Shown: positions 25,490-37,568, counted from the first letter of the stretch. The stretch: 64,000 nt of DNA from Ruegeria lacuscaerulensis (GCF_013034685.1 NZ_WQGO01000004.1:248001-312000), one strand, 5' to 3'. Translations and numbers: made by a program. Notes: a model not told the origin generated them from the letters alone.

Positions 25490-27229
25490 TCAGTCGAAAT
25501 CGGGCTCGTCCCGGTGCACATCGCGCACGGCATAGGCTGTATCCTGCGCCTTGCTCAACGTCCACCGGATGCGCGTCGCATACTCCATTGCGCGGCCAGA
25601 TAGAACGATCTGTTTTGTCGCGCGCGGCTTTAGCCGCCCTTTTTCCAGGTAAACGCTTGGCTCGACACCCAATTTTCCAACGCCATCATGGCGAAACACC
25701 CAGATTTCACCGCTTTTGAGCGCCATCGACACCGCCGCACCGCCCAAATCCAGCGCCGCATCTACGTCGGGGTGCAGGTGAAAGCGGATATCAAAGCCCA
25801 GACCTTTCAACCCCGAGGCATCCATCGCCCGGTCAAACTGCCGCTTGGCCTTGTCACTTGTGGCCAGCAGAATATCTTCGCCGGTCAGTTCACGGCCATC
25901 AAAGCGCAGCTCGAAGGTACGGGCATGGGTCAGACCGAAAACCTTGGCATAGCCGTCATGCCCAGCCATGAAGCGCGCGCCCTCGAACGCCTCTTCAAAC
26001 TCATTGGGTACCTCGCGCGGGGCATCCATCAGCGCCTCTTTCTCAGTCCCCGGAACCGGATCCGCCAGCCGCGCGCTGGAATAACCGTCCAGGCACAGGG
26101 TCGAATGCGATGGGGTTGCCCGCCCTGCCCGACGCCACTCGACCCCGAATGTCTCACCCGATCCGCAATTCACGACCAATGGCCGCCGCCCAGAGGTCAG
26201 CTCGAAAGCCAGCGTCGATGCGTGGGCGTTGTAAGAATTGGCCCCCTTCGGCGGCGTAGCGGCGTCGATAATCACACTGGTCCGGGCCGCGTAAAGACGC
26301 CCGAACCCCATCGACAACCCCTTGGCGCGTTGCGGTTTTACCCCGCTTTGGGCAAGGGCCTGATCCAGCCGCCCTTCAACTCCGCGTCCGCCGCCGTGAA
26401 ACCGGGCCAAACCGCCATCCGTGTGGCGCAAACTGCGCAGCGCCGGGGCGATGCGCTTGATCGCATTGGCCTGCGCGCCGGGCGTCCCCCGCCCCAGATC
26501 GCTGAGCGCAGCCGACGTCCAGGCCAACAAGGTGAACACCTCGAGCAGTTCTTCGGGGTTGCGCGTGGGAATGCCGCCCTGATCGTCGATCTGACTGCCG
26601 CATTCGCGCGCCAGCGCGCGCAGGGCCGGGTCAGCCAATTGTTCAAGGCCCTGCAACGCCAAACCGGCCTGCACAAGACCGGCCAGCGCCTCGAATCGGG
26701 GCAAGCCGGGGGTTGCAGCTTTCCACCGCTTGGACAGAAACCATGTCTGCTGCGCCAGTGCGCGAAAGAAGACCTGAGACTGCTTTTCATCCATTCCGCG
26801 CAGCAAAAAGGACGCGTGATTGATCCAGCGCATCACCCGCCGTCCGGTCAGATCGGGCACCCAGCCCGGCCCCTGCCCGCGGCCGTGCGCCTCGATCCAG
26901 CCCCAGACCCATCGCTGGGCCTTGTCGCGTGCGCGCATATCACCAACAGCGGCCAGATCGTCCAGCCAGGCAAAGCCGTGGCGTTCGTGGTCAAAACCGG
27001 CGCTCGGGGCAGTCACGTCCCAAAGGCCGGTATCCTGCGCCTCGACCAGAAAACCGGCAAACAGCAGATTTCCCGCCACCAACTGCCGCCCACGTGCAAA
27101 GGAGCCAACCGTGCGCGGCTCGGGCTCTTTCACGAATCCCGCTGCCGCCTTGCGACGCTGGCTCAGCCGCGCATAAAGACGGTTCTGGAACCGGGTCCAC
27201 CGGCTTGTCATGGAATCGGAGTTAGACAT
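25490..27229 (-). CDS. Heparinase II/III family protein
   Basis: A 579-residue protein with an N-terminal alpha/alpha toroid (about 60-330) and a C-terminal beta-sandwich of the heparinase II/III type (about 340-560). The conserved RGxGxFHGG-like segment [10 protein letters not shown] and the later [13 protein letters not shown] and PLVVNCGSG segments fit this family. No signal peptide is obvious, so it may be cytoplasmic. Members are polysaccharide lyases, but this Rhodobacteraceae form lies between rsmB and purH rather than in a polysaccharide locus and its substrate is unknown. ATG 27229 is chosen; ATG 27211 is possible. Confidence 0.85.
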   Translation of the reverse strand: MSNSDSMTSRWTRFQNRLYARLSQRRKAAAGFVKEPEPRTVGSFARGRQLVAGNLLFAGFLVEAQDTGLWDVTAPSAGFDHERHGFAWLDDLAAVGDMRARDKAQRWVWGWIEAHGRGQGPGWVPDLTGRRVMRWINHASFLLRGMDEKQSQVFFRALAQQTWFLSKRWKAATPGLPRFEALAGLVQAGLALQGLEQLADPALRALARECGSQIDDQGGIPTRNPEELLEVFTLLAWTSAALSDLGRGTPGAQANAIKRIAPALRSLRHTDGGLARFHGGGRGVEGRLDQALAQSGVKPQRAKGLSMGFGRLYAARTSVIIDAATPPKGANSYNAHASTLAFELTSGRRPLVVNCGSGETFGVEWRRAGRATPSHSTLCLDGYSSARLADPVPGTEKEALMDAPREVPNEFEEAFEGARFMAGHDGYAKVFGLTHARTFELRFDGRELTGEDILLATSDKAKRQFDRAMDASGLKGLGFDIRFHLHPDVDAALDLGGAAVSMALKSGEIWVFRHDGVGKLGVEPSVYLEKGRLKPRATKQIVLSGRAMEYATRIRWTLSKAQDTAYAVRDVHRDEPDFD

Positions 27230-27319
27230 TGCGCTCGTTACTCTGCCCCTTGCGCTCTGTTGGCGCCTGAGACCCAACGATAGACCGCGCCGCACGTCAA
27301 GTCACCGAAAAGCGTTGGA

Positions 27320-28576
27320 TTATTCCGATTTGTTCAGACAGGCGATGTAGAAGCCATCCATACCACCGCGATCAGACCAATAATCGGGCCGCAGCCGCAA
27401 CCCGCCCTCTTCAGTGATCCAGCCCTTTTCAACGCCGGTCACGGCCAAAGCCTGCCGGTTTACCTGCATGTCTGGGAACATATCCAGCGCCTCTTCGATC
27501 TGCACTTCGCCCTCATCCGGCAGCAGGGAACAGGTACAATAGATCAGCCGCCCGCCGGGTTTCAGCAAGCTCCACGCATGGGCCAGCATCTGCGCCTGCA
27601 ATTCGATCAGCCCACCGAATTCCGAGCCATCCTTGGCATAGGGCAGGTCCGGGTGGCGGCGAATAGTGCCTGTGGCCGAACAAGGCGCGTCCAGCAAGAT
27701 GGCGTCGTATTGGCCTTGATGGTCCAACGCGTCGCCTGCGATGACCTGCGCCGTAAGCCCCGTGCGAGCAAGGTTCTCGCGAACCCGTTCCAGCCGCGAT
27801 TCCGAGATGTCCAGCGCCGTGACCTGTGCTCCGGCGGCCGCCAGTTGCAGCGTCTTGCCCCCCGGTGCGGCACAGAGGTCGAGTATCTTCTCTCCGGCCT
27901 TCGGGGCCAGCACCTGCACCGGCAGCGCCGCCGCCGCGTCCTGCACCCACCAATCGCCCGCATCGAATCCCGGCAGGGCCGAGACCTGCCCCGCATCCTG
28001 CACCCGGCGCGAGCCCGTAGGCAGCGCCTCACCGGGACCATTGGCACCGGGTTTAACGGTGATATCCAACGGTGCGCCTGCGAAATGGGCTTGCTCAATA
28101 ACCGTGATCGCATCTGCGCCCCAAGCCATAGTCAGCGGGTCGCGCAGCCATTCGGGCAGGCGCGGCACGCGCATCTTGGGCCACGCTTCGGGCCCTTCGG
28201 CAGCCACTTTGCGCAGCACCGCGTTGACCAGCCCCTTGAGGCGGCCATGCTTGCGGGACCGGCCGACGATCTCGACCATCGAGTTCACCACCCCATGCGC
28301 GGCCTCTCCGTGGCACAACTCAACCGCACCAAGGCGCAGAGCATTGTGGACGGTCAGCGCGGGCGTGCGGTTCAGGTGGTTGTCCAGCAGACGGTCGGCG
28401 CGTTCCAACCCGCGCAGGGTTTCCAGCGTCAGGCGTTGCGCCCGCGCGCGGTCTTCGCGATCCAGCCGGTCCAATGCTCCAGCCGCCAGGCATTCGGACA
28501 AAAGCCGCCCTTCGCCCAAAATCTGATCCAGCAGATAGATCGCGCTGCGCCGCGCTGCCGTTGCGTTGTCGGACAT
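27320..28576 (-). CDS. rsmB: 16S rRNA (cytosine-5) methyltransferase, RsmB type
   Basis: A 418-residue RsmB/NOP-family methyltransferase. An N-terminal NusB-like helical domain (about 1-140) precedes the SAM-binding domain, which has LDLCAAPGGKTLQL, the catalytic-base motif DAPCSATG and the nucleophile motif YCTCSLLPDEG. The role is methylation of C967 in 16S rRNA. It begins the rsmB, heparinase-like, purH, lspA, bamF cluster on the minus strand. Confidence 0.95.
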   Translation of the reverse strand: MSDNATAARRSAIYLLDQILGEGRLLSECLAAGALDRLDREDRARAQRLTLETLRGLERADRLLDNHLNRTPALTVHNALRLGAVELCHGEAAHGVVNSMVEIVGRSRKHGRLKGLVNAVLRKVAAEGPEAWPKMRVPRLPEWLRDPLTMAWGADAITVIEQAHFAGAPLDITVKPGANGPGEALPTGSRRVQDAGQVSALPGFDAGDWWVQDAAAALPVQVLAPKAGEKILDLCAAPGGKTLQLAAAGAQVTALDISESRLERVRENLARTGLTAQVIAGDALDHQGQYDAILLDAPCSATGTIRRHPDLPYAKDGSEFGGLIELQAQMLAHAWSLLKPGGRLIYCTCSLLPDEGEVQIEEALDMFPDMQVNRQALAVTGVEKGWITEEGGLRLRPDYWSDRGGMDGFYIACLNKSE

Positions 28577-28665
28577 GGAACCGCCTTTGATGTGACCCTC
28601 GCCCGCATTGCCAAACGCGGACGGGGGCGTATATCAAGCCCTAGCACGGAAAGGAACCCGATCTC

Positions 28666-28848
28666 ATGAGCGACGACCGCACAGACCTGCCGCCCGCCGC
28701 CAAGCGCGCCCTGGCCGAGGCCGAGGACCGTCGCCGCAAGGCCGAGGCTGAGGCAAAGGAACAGCCCAAAGAACTGGGCGGGCGTGATGGCCCTGACCCC
28801 GCCCGCTACGGTGATTGGGAAAAGAAGGGCATCGCAATCGACTTCTGA
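28666..28848 (+). CDS. DUF1674 / SDHAF4-like succinate dehydrogenase assembly factor
   Basis: A 60-residue basic/acidic protein whose C-terminus reads GPDPARYGDWEKKGIAIDF, the hallmark of DUF1674. The eukaryotic relative SDHAF4 binds flavinated SdhA during complex II assembly; the bacterial protein is presumed to act similarly. It has no signal peptide. It is divergent from rsmB, with AAAGGAA upstream of ATG 28666, and its stop lies four bases from that of the convergent LysR gene. Confidence 0.88.
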   Translation: MSDDRTDLPPAAKRALAEAEDRRRKAEAEAKEQPKELGGRDGPDPARYGDWEKKGIAIDF

Positions 28849-28852
28849 TCAC

Positions 28853-29707
28853 TCAGCCCCGCAGCGCGGTCAGGAAATCGGCAATTAACGCGCGCTGTTT
28901 TTTGGATTTCGCCCGATCCTCGGGCCATGTCAGCCAATAGCCGTCTTTTGTTTTCAACTCGGGAAGATCCAGACGCCGTAAGCGCCCGGCCTGTAAATCG
29001 GCCTGCGCCAGAGGTTCAGACCCCAGCGCCACACCCATCCCTTGCCGCGCCGCCGACAGGGCGTGTTCCATTGAATCGAAGCTGATCACCGAAGGCGGCA
29101 GATCGTCATGACCCGTCTTGCGCGCCCAGTCGCGCCAGCCGGGCCGTTCGCCGCGCAAGTCGATCAGTGGCGCGCCCCACTCCACATCCGGGGCGGCCAT
29201 GGGCACCAGAACCTCGGGCGCGATCCGTTCAGCCTCGCGCCCCGACCACGTGCCGCGCCCATAGCGGATTTGCAGCCAAGTCCGCTCTTCATCCAGCGAT
29301 GACCGTCGCGCGACCGAATCCGTCATTACGCGCACTTTCGGGCGCATCTGCTGGAACCGGGCAATCGCCGGAACCACAAGCGCATGGATGTTCGACGACA
29401 GCCCCGCAACGCGCAACTCACGCGGAGATTTGCCAAACAGATCCTCGGTATTTCGTTCCAGCGCCTGTAAGCTGTCCTGCACCAGCGGCAAATAGCTTTC
29501 GCCTTCGACCGTCAACGACACGCCACGTGCTTCGCGCACAAACAGGGTCCGGCCCAGCCAGGATTCCAGGTTTCCAATCCGCTGACTGACGGCCGCTTGT
29601 GTCAAGCCGAACTCACGCGCGGCAGCGGAAAACCCGCCCAGCCGACCGGCGGCCTCGAACACCCGTAGCCAGTCCAGAGGCGGCAATCCGATCTTCTTCT
29701 TAGTCAT
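28853..29707 (-). CDS. LysR-family regulator (GcvA-like), divergent from tmpA
   Basis: A 284-residue LysR regulator. The winged helix-turn-helix is at about 12-70 (FSAAAREFGLTQAAVSQRIGNLES) and the effector domain at about 90-284. The PLDWLRVFEAAGRLGGF start is GcvA-like. It is divergent from tmpA across a 99-base gap and is therefore the likely regulator of the tmpA-tmpB-AllA-like operon, probably in response to the phosphonate or its product. Confidence 0.88.
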   Translation of the reverse strand: MTKKKIGLPPLDWLRVFEAAGRLGGFSAAAREFGLTQAAVSQRIGNLESWLGRTLFVREARGVSLTVEGESYLPLVQDSLQALERNTEDLFGKSPRELRVAGLSSNIHALVVPAIARFQQMRPKVRVMTDSVARRSSLDEERTWLQIRYGRGTWSGREAERIAPEVLVPMAAPDVEWGAPLIDLRGERPGWRDWARKTGHDDLPPSVISFDSMEHALSAARQGMGVALGSEPLAQADLQAGRLRRLDLPELKTKDGYWLTWPEDRAKSKKQRALIADFLTALRG

Positions 29708-29729
29708 AAGATTTTCCAGCCCTCAGTCG

Positions 29730-29745
29730 CAATAAGGTTTAATTG
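29730..29745. promoter_or_regulatory. Candidate LysR operator between the regulator and tmpA
   Basis: CAAT-N8-ATTG (29730-29745) is an AT-rich inverted repeat in the divergent gap, close to GTGG-N5-CCAC (29744-29756). Either could bind the LysR protein; no exact consensus is known to me. Confidence 0.3.
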
Positions 29746-29782
29746 TGGTGATGCCACGAGGCGCGTATCACCTCAAGCATAG

Positions 29783-31526
<1,744 letters not shown>

Positions 31527-31530
<4 letters not shown>

Positions 31531-32195
31531 CCGCGCCTGAATACATCTTTGAAGCCAGCACCAAGCCGTCCCTACCTTGGCACGAGGTGCCCCTGATCCG
31601 GGCCACCGATGCATCCGTCAAAGGCTATGGTTGTCTGGTCGATGACCCTCAAGGGTTCGAGATCGAGATCACCCGCTGGCCGCAGCAAGGCTGGCGGCCC
31701 ATCGACGAGGGCACCGGCGACGAAGGCGGCTGGGTTGAAGGCACGTTCAAATGCGACTGGCAAGGCGACGTGCTCTATGGCGAGAACGAGGCGGTCAAAG
31801 GCCAATATGTTCTGGGCTGGTCCGCCGATCCGCAGCAAGCGCAAAAGGCACGCCAAACCGCGCCTCGTGATCAGGTCCTGCTGTGGCACATGAACTATCA
31901 CCCGGATGGTGGTCAGATGTTCTGGCCCCTGGACAACAAGCCCTTCATCGTTCCTGCTGCCCTGCCCGGCGACAACCTGACGCCCGAGAAGGTCGTGGCC
32001 TTCTGGTGCGACGGCTCGCGCGGGCTCTATATTCATCCCGGTATCTGGCACGAGGGAATTTTCCCGGTCGAAGACAGCCAGCGGTTCCTTGACCGTCAGG
32101 GCGCAGTTCATGCGCGCGTCAGCGCCGATATCGGGAAAGAGTTCGGCGTCTACCTGTCTTGCCCGTTGCGCGCGGACATGATTAAGGACGTGTAG
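31527..32195 (+). CDS. Ureidoglycolate lyase (AllA)-like cupin protein in the tmp operon
   Basis: A 222-residue cupin-fold protein of the ureidoglycolate-lyase family. The family region reads FWPLDNKPFIV, VVAFWCDGSRGLYIHPGIWHEGIF and a C-terminal EFGVYLSCPLR. Allantoin genes are absent nearby, so true ureidoglycolate activity is doubtful. The four-base overlap with tmpB implies that it works with phosphonate or betaine metabolism, perhaps on a side-product. Its 3' end overlaps that of the convergent DUF2306 gene by 14 bases. Confidence 0.8.
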
Positions 32196-32865
32196 GCAAA
32201 GCCCCAGTATGCGCCCGTTGCTTGCGGTTGACCCATAGCTGAACGGCCATCAGATACGGCACGTAGAACGCAAAGTTCTGCACAAGGTCAAACGGGCCCG
32301 AGAAATCGGGCTCGGACCCCAGCCCACCGGTCAGCAGATACCAGATCGTGTAGTGCACCCGATAAAGCCACGATCCCAGCGCCAGCCAGAACAGACGCAG
32401 GCCCCAAGCCCAATGGCCTGCACGGTCTTTGTTCAACGCCATACGCGCCACCATCAGCGCAGCGGTGAACAGGCACAGACCATAGAGGAAAAAGGCCGCC
32501 GACATGACCGGCCCACCGATCGTGCCACGCAGAGGGATATAGGTCATTCCGGCCAAACCCGTGATCAGCGCGAGTGTGACAAGCACTCGGCCCAGCATAC
32601 GATGGAAACCGGTAAATCTCCGCCGCAAGTTTGGTAGTACTTGCAAAGGGACAAGCGCGACCAACACGGTACCGGCAAATATATGCACCAGCATCGCCAA
32701 ATTGCCGACGCCCTGCCCGTCTGCAAACAAATAGCTTTGCTGCGCCGCGTCTTCAGACAGCCCGACACGGATCATGCCAAATCCATGCACGACGAAAGGC
32801 AGCAGCGTCAGATAGAACACCACCAGCAGCAGGCCCAAAACTACGCGAGACTTCACGGTTCGCAT
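32182..32865 (-). CDS. DUF2306 integral membrane protein
   Basis: A 227-residue protein with about six hydrophobic segments: residues 8-30, 50-72, 85-110, 118-140, 155-175 and 190-215. The pattern MLVHIFAGTVLVALVPLQVLPNLRRRFTGFHRMLGR matches DUF2306, where the conserved His residues resemble those of cytochrome b-like proteins, though haem binding is unproven here. The function is unknown. It converges on the AllA-like gene and follows dapB at a short distance on the same strand. Confidence 0.8.
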   Translation of the reverse strand: MRTVKSRVVLGLLLVVFYLTLLPFVVHGFGMIRVGLSEDAAQQSYLFADGQGVGNLAMLVHIFAGTVLVALVPLQVLPNLRRRFTGFHRMLGRVLVTLALITGLAGMTYIPLRGTIGGPVMSAAFFLYGLCLFTAALMVARMALNKDRAGHWAWGLRLFWLALGSWLYRVHYTIWYLLTGGLGSEPDFSGPFDLVQNFAFYVPYLMAVQLWVNRKQRAHTGALPTRP

Positions 32866-32903
32866 AAGCTGACCCTAGCGCCTTTGGTCTCCGCGTCTAT
32901 GGC

Positions 32904-33713
32904 TCAGAGGCCCAGCACATCTACCATGTCATATTGGCCGGGCGCTTTGCCTTGCCCCCACAGCGCCGCTTTCAGCGCGCCGCGGGCGAAGATGACGCGG
33001 TCGGTGGCCAAATGGCGCAGCACGATACGTTCGCCCGGAGCTGCGAATAAAACATCGTGTTCGCCCACGATGTCTCCGCCGCGAATGGCGTGGAAACCGA
33101 TATCGCCGCGTTTGCGCGCGCCCGTGATGCCGTCGCGGGCGCGATCGGACACGTCCGCCAGATTGACCCCGCGCCCTTCGGCTGCGGCCTCACCCAGCAT
33201 CAAGGCAGTGCCCGAGGGCGCATCGACCTTGTGGTGGTGATGACCTTCGATCACTTCGATATCGAAATCCTCATCCAGCGCGGCGGCAACTTTCTTGGTC
33301 AGCTGCACAAGCAGATTGACGCCGAGGCTCATATTGCCCGCCCGCACGATCACTGCATGGCGCGCGGCAGGTTCCAGCGCGGCAATCTGCTCATCCGTCA
33401 TACCGGTGGTGCCAATCACATGTACACAGCGCGCTTGTGCGGCCAGCGCGGCAAATTCCAGCGTCGCCTCGGGCGCGGTGAAGTCTATCACCGCCTGCGC
33501 CTGCGCGAATGCTTCCAGTGGGTCATCTGTGACAGTGACGCCCAACGCGGGGCCGCCCATCGCCGTGCCCACATCCTGACCGATCCAGTCATGGTCCGCA
33601 CGTTCAACAACGCCGACCAGACGCGCCTGATCGCTCTCAGATACGGTCTTGATCAGCATCTGCCCCATACGGCCCGAAGCTCCTGTGATGACTATCCCCG
33701 GAATATGGGTCAT
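32904..33713 (-). CDS. dapB: 4-hydroxy-tetrahydrodipicolinate reductase
   Basis: A 269-residue DapB, which reduces hydroxy-tetrahydrodipicolinate in lysine and diaminopimelate synthesis. The nucleotide-binding start is [12 protein letters not shown], followed by [17 protein letters not shown] and the catalytic [16 protein letters not shown] signature. The late [29 protein letters not shown]-terminus is typical. It is divergent from rbfA. Confidence 0.96.
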   Translation of the reverse strand: MTHIPGIVITGASGRMGQMLIKTVSESDQARLVGVVERADHDWIGQDVGTAMGGPALGVTVTDDPLEAFAQAQAVIDFTAPEATLEFAALAAQARCVHVIGTTGMTDEQIAALEPAARHAVIVRAGNMSLGVNLLVQLTKKVAAALDEDFDIEVIEGHHHHKVDAPSGTALMLGEAAAEGRGVNLADVSDRARDGITGARKRGDIGFHAIRGGDIVGEHDVLFAAPGERIVLRHLATDRVIFARGALKAALWGQGKAPGQYDMVDVLGL

Positions 33714-33803
33714 GGCTTGCTTCCCTCATTGCAATCGGCTCAAAGCCTCCTACCCGGTTCGCGCCCGCTTGGCAAAGGTGGGATTTGGGCTTAGATCGAA
33801 GTC

Positions 33804-34199
33804 ATGGCAAAGAACAAATTCCACGATGGCCCCGGCCCGTCCCAACGACAGCTTCGTGTCGGCGAACTGATCCGTCGCACCCTGTCCGAGGTTCTAGCGC
33901 GCGGAGATGTCCACGACCCCGACCTGAATCGCATGTCAATCACCGTGGGTGAGGTCCGCACCTCGCCCGATCTCAAGATCGCCACCGCCTATGTGCTGCC
34001 CTTGGGCGGCAAGGGGCAGGAGGACGTGATCGACCTGCTGGCCCGCAACAAGGGCGAGCTGCGCCGCATGATCGGCAAGAAGCTGAACCTGAAATTCTCG
34101 CCCGATCTGCGGTTCCGTCTGGATGACACGTTTGACCGTCTGGACGACACCCGCCGCATGTTCGAACAGGACGCGGTGCGCCGCGATCTGGACGAGTGA
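33804..34199 (+). CDS. rbfA: Ribosome-binding factor A
   Basis: A 131-residue KH-domain protein that helps mature the 30S subunit. Conserved features are [18 protein letters not shown] near the N-terminus, VTIGEVR-like [18 protein letters not shown] and [17 protein letters not shown]. It begins a plus-strand run with a glycosidase-like gene (GTGA overlap) and truB, a common order for ribosome and RNA maturation genes. Confidence 0.95.
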   Translation: MAKNKFHDGPGPSQRQLRVGELIRRTLSEVLARGDVHDPDLNRMSITVGEVRTSPDLKIATAYVLPLGGKGQEDVIDLLARNKGELRRMIGKKLNLKFSPDLRFRLDDTFDRLDDTRRMFEQDAVRRDLDE

Positions 34200-34939
34200 T
34201 CCGCACGCTGGCCACATTGGGCGCGCTCCTGTGGGCCGCGCAGGCCGGTGCGGTGAGCTGTGAAAAAGTCACCCACGACGACAAGCGATACACTGTTTGT
34301 GAGGTGGACGCGGCAAACGAAGACCTGCGTCTATTTCTGAACGACGACAGCGGCGATCTGCTGGGGCATTTTTCCTCGGTGAATGAGGCGCTGGCCCCCG
34401 GCGGTGAACGCCTGGCCTTTGCGATGAATGCGGGCATGTATCACGACGACCGCTCGCCCGTGGGTCACTATGTCGAGAACGGCCAAGAGCAGATGCGCGT
34501 CATCTCCAACCCCGGCCCCGGCAATTTCGGCCTTCTACCCAATGGGGTGTTCTGCATCCGCGAGGGCCGCGCCGATGTGTTCGAGACGCTTGACTATGTG
34601 GATCAGGCCCCCGAGTGCCGCTTTGCCACCCAATCCGGCCCCATGCTGGTGATCGACGGAGAGCTGCATCCGCGTTTTCTGCCCGACTCGACCTCTCTGT
34701 TCGTGCGCAACGGGGTGGGCACTAGTGCTGATGGCACCCGCGCGGTGTTTGCGATCTCGGACGATTACGTCACCTTCCACGAATTCGGCAGCCTGTTTCG
34801 GGACGTGCTGAAAACCCCCAACGCACTGTTCTTCGACGGGAATATTTCACGCATGTATGACCGGGCCGGGGGCCGCTCAGATATCGGCTTTTCACTGGGG
34901 CCCATCGTGGGTGTGGTCGAAATCGCACCTGTAAATTGA
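34196..34939 (+). CDS. Phosphodiester glycosidase family protein (DUF2233/NAGPA-like)
   Basis: A 247-residue protein with a short signal peptide (about 1-20, cleavage after AGA). The NAGPA-like core has [37 protein letters not shown] and DALFFDG-like [14 protein letters not shown]. Members hydrolyse phosphodiester-linked sugars in the periplasm or at the surface, but the substrate is unknown here. Its GTG start overlaps the rbfA stop, an unexpected partner for a ribosome factor. Confidence 0.82.
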   Translation: MIRTLATLGALLWAAQAGAVSCEKVTHDDKRYTVCEVDAANEDLRLFLNDDSGDLLGHFSSVNEALAPGGERLAFAMNAGMYHDDRSPVGHYVENGQEQMRVISNPGPGNFGLLPNGVFCIREGRADVFETLDYVDQAPECRFATQSGPMLVIDGELHPRFLPDSTSLFVRNGVGTSADGTRAVFAISDDYVTFHEFGSLFRDVLKTPNALFFDGNISRMYDRAGGRSDIGFSLGPIVGVVEIAPVN

Positions 34940-34993
34940 CAGCGCCCATGTGATCCGCTACCCCGCGCGCCTCAGCATGAATCAAGGTGTAAT

Positions 34994-35899
34994 ATGGGAC
35001 GCAAACGCAAGGGCCGCGACATTTCCGGTTGGCTGGTGGTGGACAAGCCTGCGGGCATGACCTCGACCGCCGTGGTCAACAAGGTGCGGTGGGCGATGGA
35101 TGCGAAAAAGGCGGGCCACGCGGGTACGCTGGACCCCGAGGCGACCGGCGTTCTGGCCGTGGCGCTGGGTGAGGCGACCAAGACCGTTCCCTACATCACC
35201 GACGCCTTGAAAGCCTACACCTTCACCGTGCGTCTGGGTCAGGCCACCAATACCGACGATGCCGAGGGCGAGGTGATTGCACAAAGCGATGCGCGCCCCT
35301 CGGATGACGATATCAAACAGGCGCTGACCCCGTTTCTGGGTGACATCATGCAGGTGCCGCCCAAGTTTTCCGCCGTGAAGATCGATGGCCAACGCGCCTA
35401 TAAACTAGCTCGCGATGGCGAGGATGTGGAACTCTCCGCCCGGCCTCTGTGGGTCGAAGAGCTGATCCTTGTCGACCGCCTGGATGACGATCATGTGGTG
35501 CTGGAAATGACCTGCGGAAAAGGTGGCTATGTGCGCTCCATCGCCCGCGATCTGGGTGCGGCGCTGGGATGTCACGGCCACGTCAAAGAACTACGCCGCA
35601 TCTGGTCCGGTCCGTTCGAGGTCGAAGATGGACTGTCCGTCGACCAGATCGACGAAATGGCAAAGACCGAGGCTCTGGATGACTACCTCCACCCGCTGGA
35701 GACCGGCCTCGCCGACCTGCCCGAGTTGAAATGTACCCCCGAGGGCGCCACCCGTCTGCGCAATGGCAATCCGGGCATGGTGCTGGCCAGCGACGTGGAA
35801 TATGGCGACGAGGCTTGGGCCTCACTTGACGGCAAAGCTGTGGCCGTGGGCATCTATAAATCCGGCGAATTGCATCCCAGCCGGGTGTTCGTCGCCTGA
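34994..35899 (+). CDS. truB: tRNA pseudouridine-55 synthase
   Basis: A 301-residue TruB, which makes pseudouridine 55 in the tRNA T-loop. The N-terminal [13 protein letters not shown] and the catalytic [14 protein letters not shown] with its Asp are clear. [22 protein letters not shown] [23 protein letters not shown] [12 protein letters not shown] and a C-terminal PUA-like region complete the protein. It follows rbfA and the glycosidase-like gene. Confidence 0.95.
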   Translation: MGRKRKGRDISGWLVVDKPAGMTSTAVVNKVRWAMDAKKAGHAGTLDPEATGVLAVALGEATKTVPYITDALKAYTFTVRLGQATNTDDAEGEVIAQSDARPSDDDIKQALTPFLGDIMQVPPKFSAVKIDGQRAYKLARDGEDVELSARPLWVEELILVDRLDDDHVVLEMTCGKGGYVRSIARDLGAALGCHGHVKELRRIWSGPFEVEDGLSVDQIDEMAKTEALDDYLHPLETGLADLPELKCTPEGATRLRNGNPGMVLASDVEYGDEAWASLDGKAVAVGIYKSGELHPSRVFVA

Positions 35900-35919
35900 A
35901 CGCCGTGCTAGGCGGGGGC

Positions 35920-36423
35920 ATGATCACCCGAACGCACACCAAAGGCGATGCGCCCTCGACCGCCGTCTACTCCGATTGCGAGAAGTATCGCTATAGCCTG
36001 ACCCGCATGTGGGATGCGGGCGGGCGCAAGGCGCTGTTTGTGATGCTCAACCCTTCGACCGCGACCGAGGTGCAGAACGATCCCACCGTCGAACGCTGTG
36101 AACGGCGGGCGCGGGCGCTGGGGTTTGGCGCGTTTCAAGTGACGAACATCTTTGCCTGGCGCGACACCGACCCCCGCAAGATGCGCGCCGCCACCGATCC
36201 GGTAGGCCCCGCGAATGACGCCGCCATTCTGGACGGTGTCAATTGGGCCGATCAGGTCATCGCCGCATGGGGCACCCATGGCGAACATCTGGACCGCGGC
36301 CCGGCGGTCGAGACCCTGCTGCGCGGCACCGGGCATCCTCTGTTCCATCTGGGACTTACCAAGGCGGGCCACCCGAAACACCCGCTCTACATCGCCTATA
36401 CCCAGCAACCCGAGCTATGGTGA
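35920..36423 (+). CDS. DUF1643 family protein
   Basis: A 167-residue cytoplasmic protein with the DUF1643 signatures RYSLTRMWD..ALFVMLNPSTATE, DPTVERCERRARALG, VTNIFAWRDTDP and a C-terminal HPLYIAYTQQP. The family is widespread beside housekeeping genes and has no defined activity. ATG 35920 is preferred to GTG 35905, though GGGGG lies very close to it. It lies 20 bases after truB. Confidence 0.82.
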   Translation: MITRTHTKGDAPSTAVYSDCEKYRYSLTRMWDAGGRKALFVMLNPSTATEVQNDPTVERCERRARALGFGAFQVTNIFAWRDTDPRKMRAATDPVGPANDAAILDGVNWADQVIAAWGTHGEHLDRGPAVETLLRGTGHPLFHLGLTKAGHPKHPLYIAYTQQPELW

Positions 36424-36453
36424 CAAAGGGTTAACCAATACCCCAAGCAGGTT

Positions 36454-36483
36454 TTGACCAACTGGCTGAATGCATGGGATAAA
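36454..36483 (+). promoter_or_regulatory. Putative sigma-70 promoter of the RTX gene
   Basis: TTGACC (36454-36459), an 18-base spacer and GATAAA (36478-36483) precede the RTX start codon by 35 bases. Confidence 0.4.
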
Positions 36484-36518
36484 TCATCCTCGGGGCAATG
36501 CGTGCGCGGAGGGGTTCC

Positions 36519-37517
36519 ATGTTCATGATCGGGTTTCTCAGTATCGCAGCCCTGGGCGGCGCGGCTTATGCGATAAGCGATATATTCGAGCCAGAGGACG
36601 AGCCCGAAGAAGACGACGTCATTGAAGATGACGCCGAAGAGATCTCGGAAGGCAATCTGCTTGAGATTGACGATGTGCCAGACGCACCGTCAACCGGAAC
36701 TGTCATTTTCGAACACGAAGGCAATCTGATCCTTGCTGGTACTGAAGAGCAGGACATTCTGACCGGTCAAGATGGCGACGACCAGATCAATGGCTATGCC
36801 GGGGATGACACCGTGATTGGCGGCGCGGGCGATGATACCCTCCATGGCGGGGACGGGGACGACACGGTCTTGGGTGGGTTGGACGATGACATTCTGCATG
36901 GCGAGGATGGCGATGACCTTCTGACCGGAGAGGACGGGGATGACACGCTCTACGGTTATTTCGGCGTGGATAATTTGGAGGGCGGCGTCGGGGACGACGA
37001 TCTTTATGGCGGTCAGGACGACGACAGGCTGAGCGGGGGTGACGGGGATGACGCACTGCATGGCGGCTATGGCAACGACACGCTGAACGGCGGCGCGGGT
37101 GAGGATGCGCTGTTCGGGGACGACGGCGACGATATTCTAATCGGACAAGACGCCGAAGGCGAGGATGAGGTCGATTTCCTCAACGGTGGCGAAGGGGATG
37201 ACACCATTCTGGCCGACGGGGGCGACATTGTGACTGGCGGCAATGGCACGGATGAAATCATCGTTACCCCGGAAGAAGGCGACGACCCGGTCACAGTGAT
37301 GGATTTCCAGCCCGGTCAAGACAAGCTGCTGATCTCGTGGACCGGCGAGGAAGACCCCGACATTCAGGTTGAACCCGATGCCGAAGATGACAACCTGACA
37401 AATGTCGTGATCAACGGGCAGACCGCCGTGCAACTGCTGGCAGCCGAAGGATTGACCGCCGAGGATATCCAACTGATTGGCGAGGGCGCGCTGGCGCAAT
37501 TGAACGCGCTGGGCTGA
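36519..37517 (+). CDS. Membrane-anchored RTX-repeat calcium-binding protein
   Basis: A 332-residue very acidic protein. Residues about 3-20 form one hydrophobic helix (signal or anchor), and residues about 23-50 are an Asp/Glu-rich linker. From about 65 to 225 lie roughly ten GGxGxD-type nonapeptide repeats (for example [15 protein letters not shown]) that form a calcium-binding beta-roll. The C-terminal about 100 residues resemble the end domain of RTX adhesin-like proteins ([15 protein letters not shown]). No protease, lipase or toxin domain is present. GGAGGGG five bases before ATG 36519 fixes the start. It may be secreted by type I export, but no exporter lies here. Confidence 0.82.
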   Translation: MFMIGFLSIAALGGAAYAISDIFEPEDEPEEDDVIEDDAEEISEGNLLEIDDVPDAPSTGTVIFEHEGNLILAGTEEQDILTGQDGDDQINGYAGDDTVIGGAGDDTLHGGDGDDTVLGGLDDDILHGEDGDDLLTGEDGDDTLYGYFGVDNLEGGVGDDDLYGGQDDDRLSGGDGDDALHGGYGNDTLNGGAGEDALFGDDGDDILIGQDAEGEDEVDFLNGGEGDDTILADGGDIVTGGNGTDEIIVTPEEGDDPVTVMDFQPGQDKLLISWTGEEDPDIQVEPDAEDDNLTNVVINGQTAVQLLAAEGLTAEDIQLIGEGALAQLNALG

Positions 37518-37568
37518 TCGGGCAGAATCCCTTTGCTATCCACCGAAAATCCGCTTATACGCGCGCAT

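Noticed and set aside
25688-27283. 531-residue open frame on the plus strand
   Set aside because: It is the antisense shadow of the heparinase-like gene, a usual effect of high GC content; its sequence has no family features.
36700-37200. Regular short repeats suggestive of a tandem array or CRISPR
   Set aside because: They are degenerate codons for GGxGxD nonapeptides of the RTX protein; no identical repeats or spacers of constant length exist.
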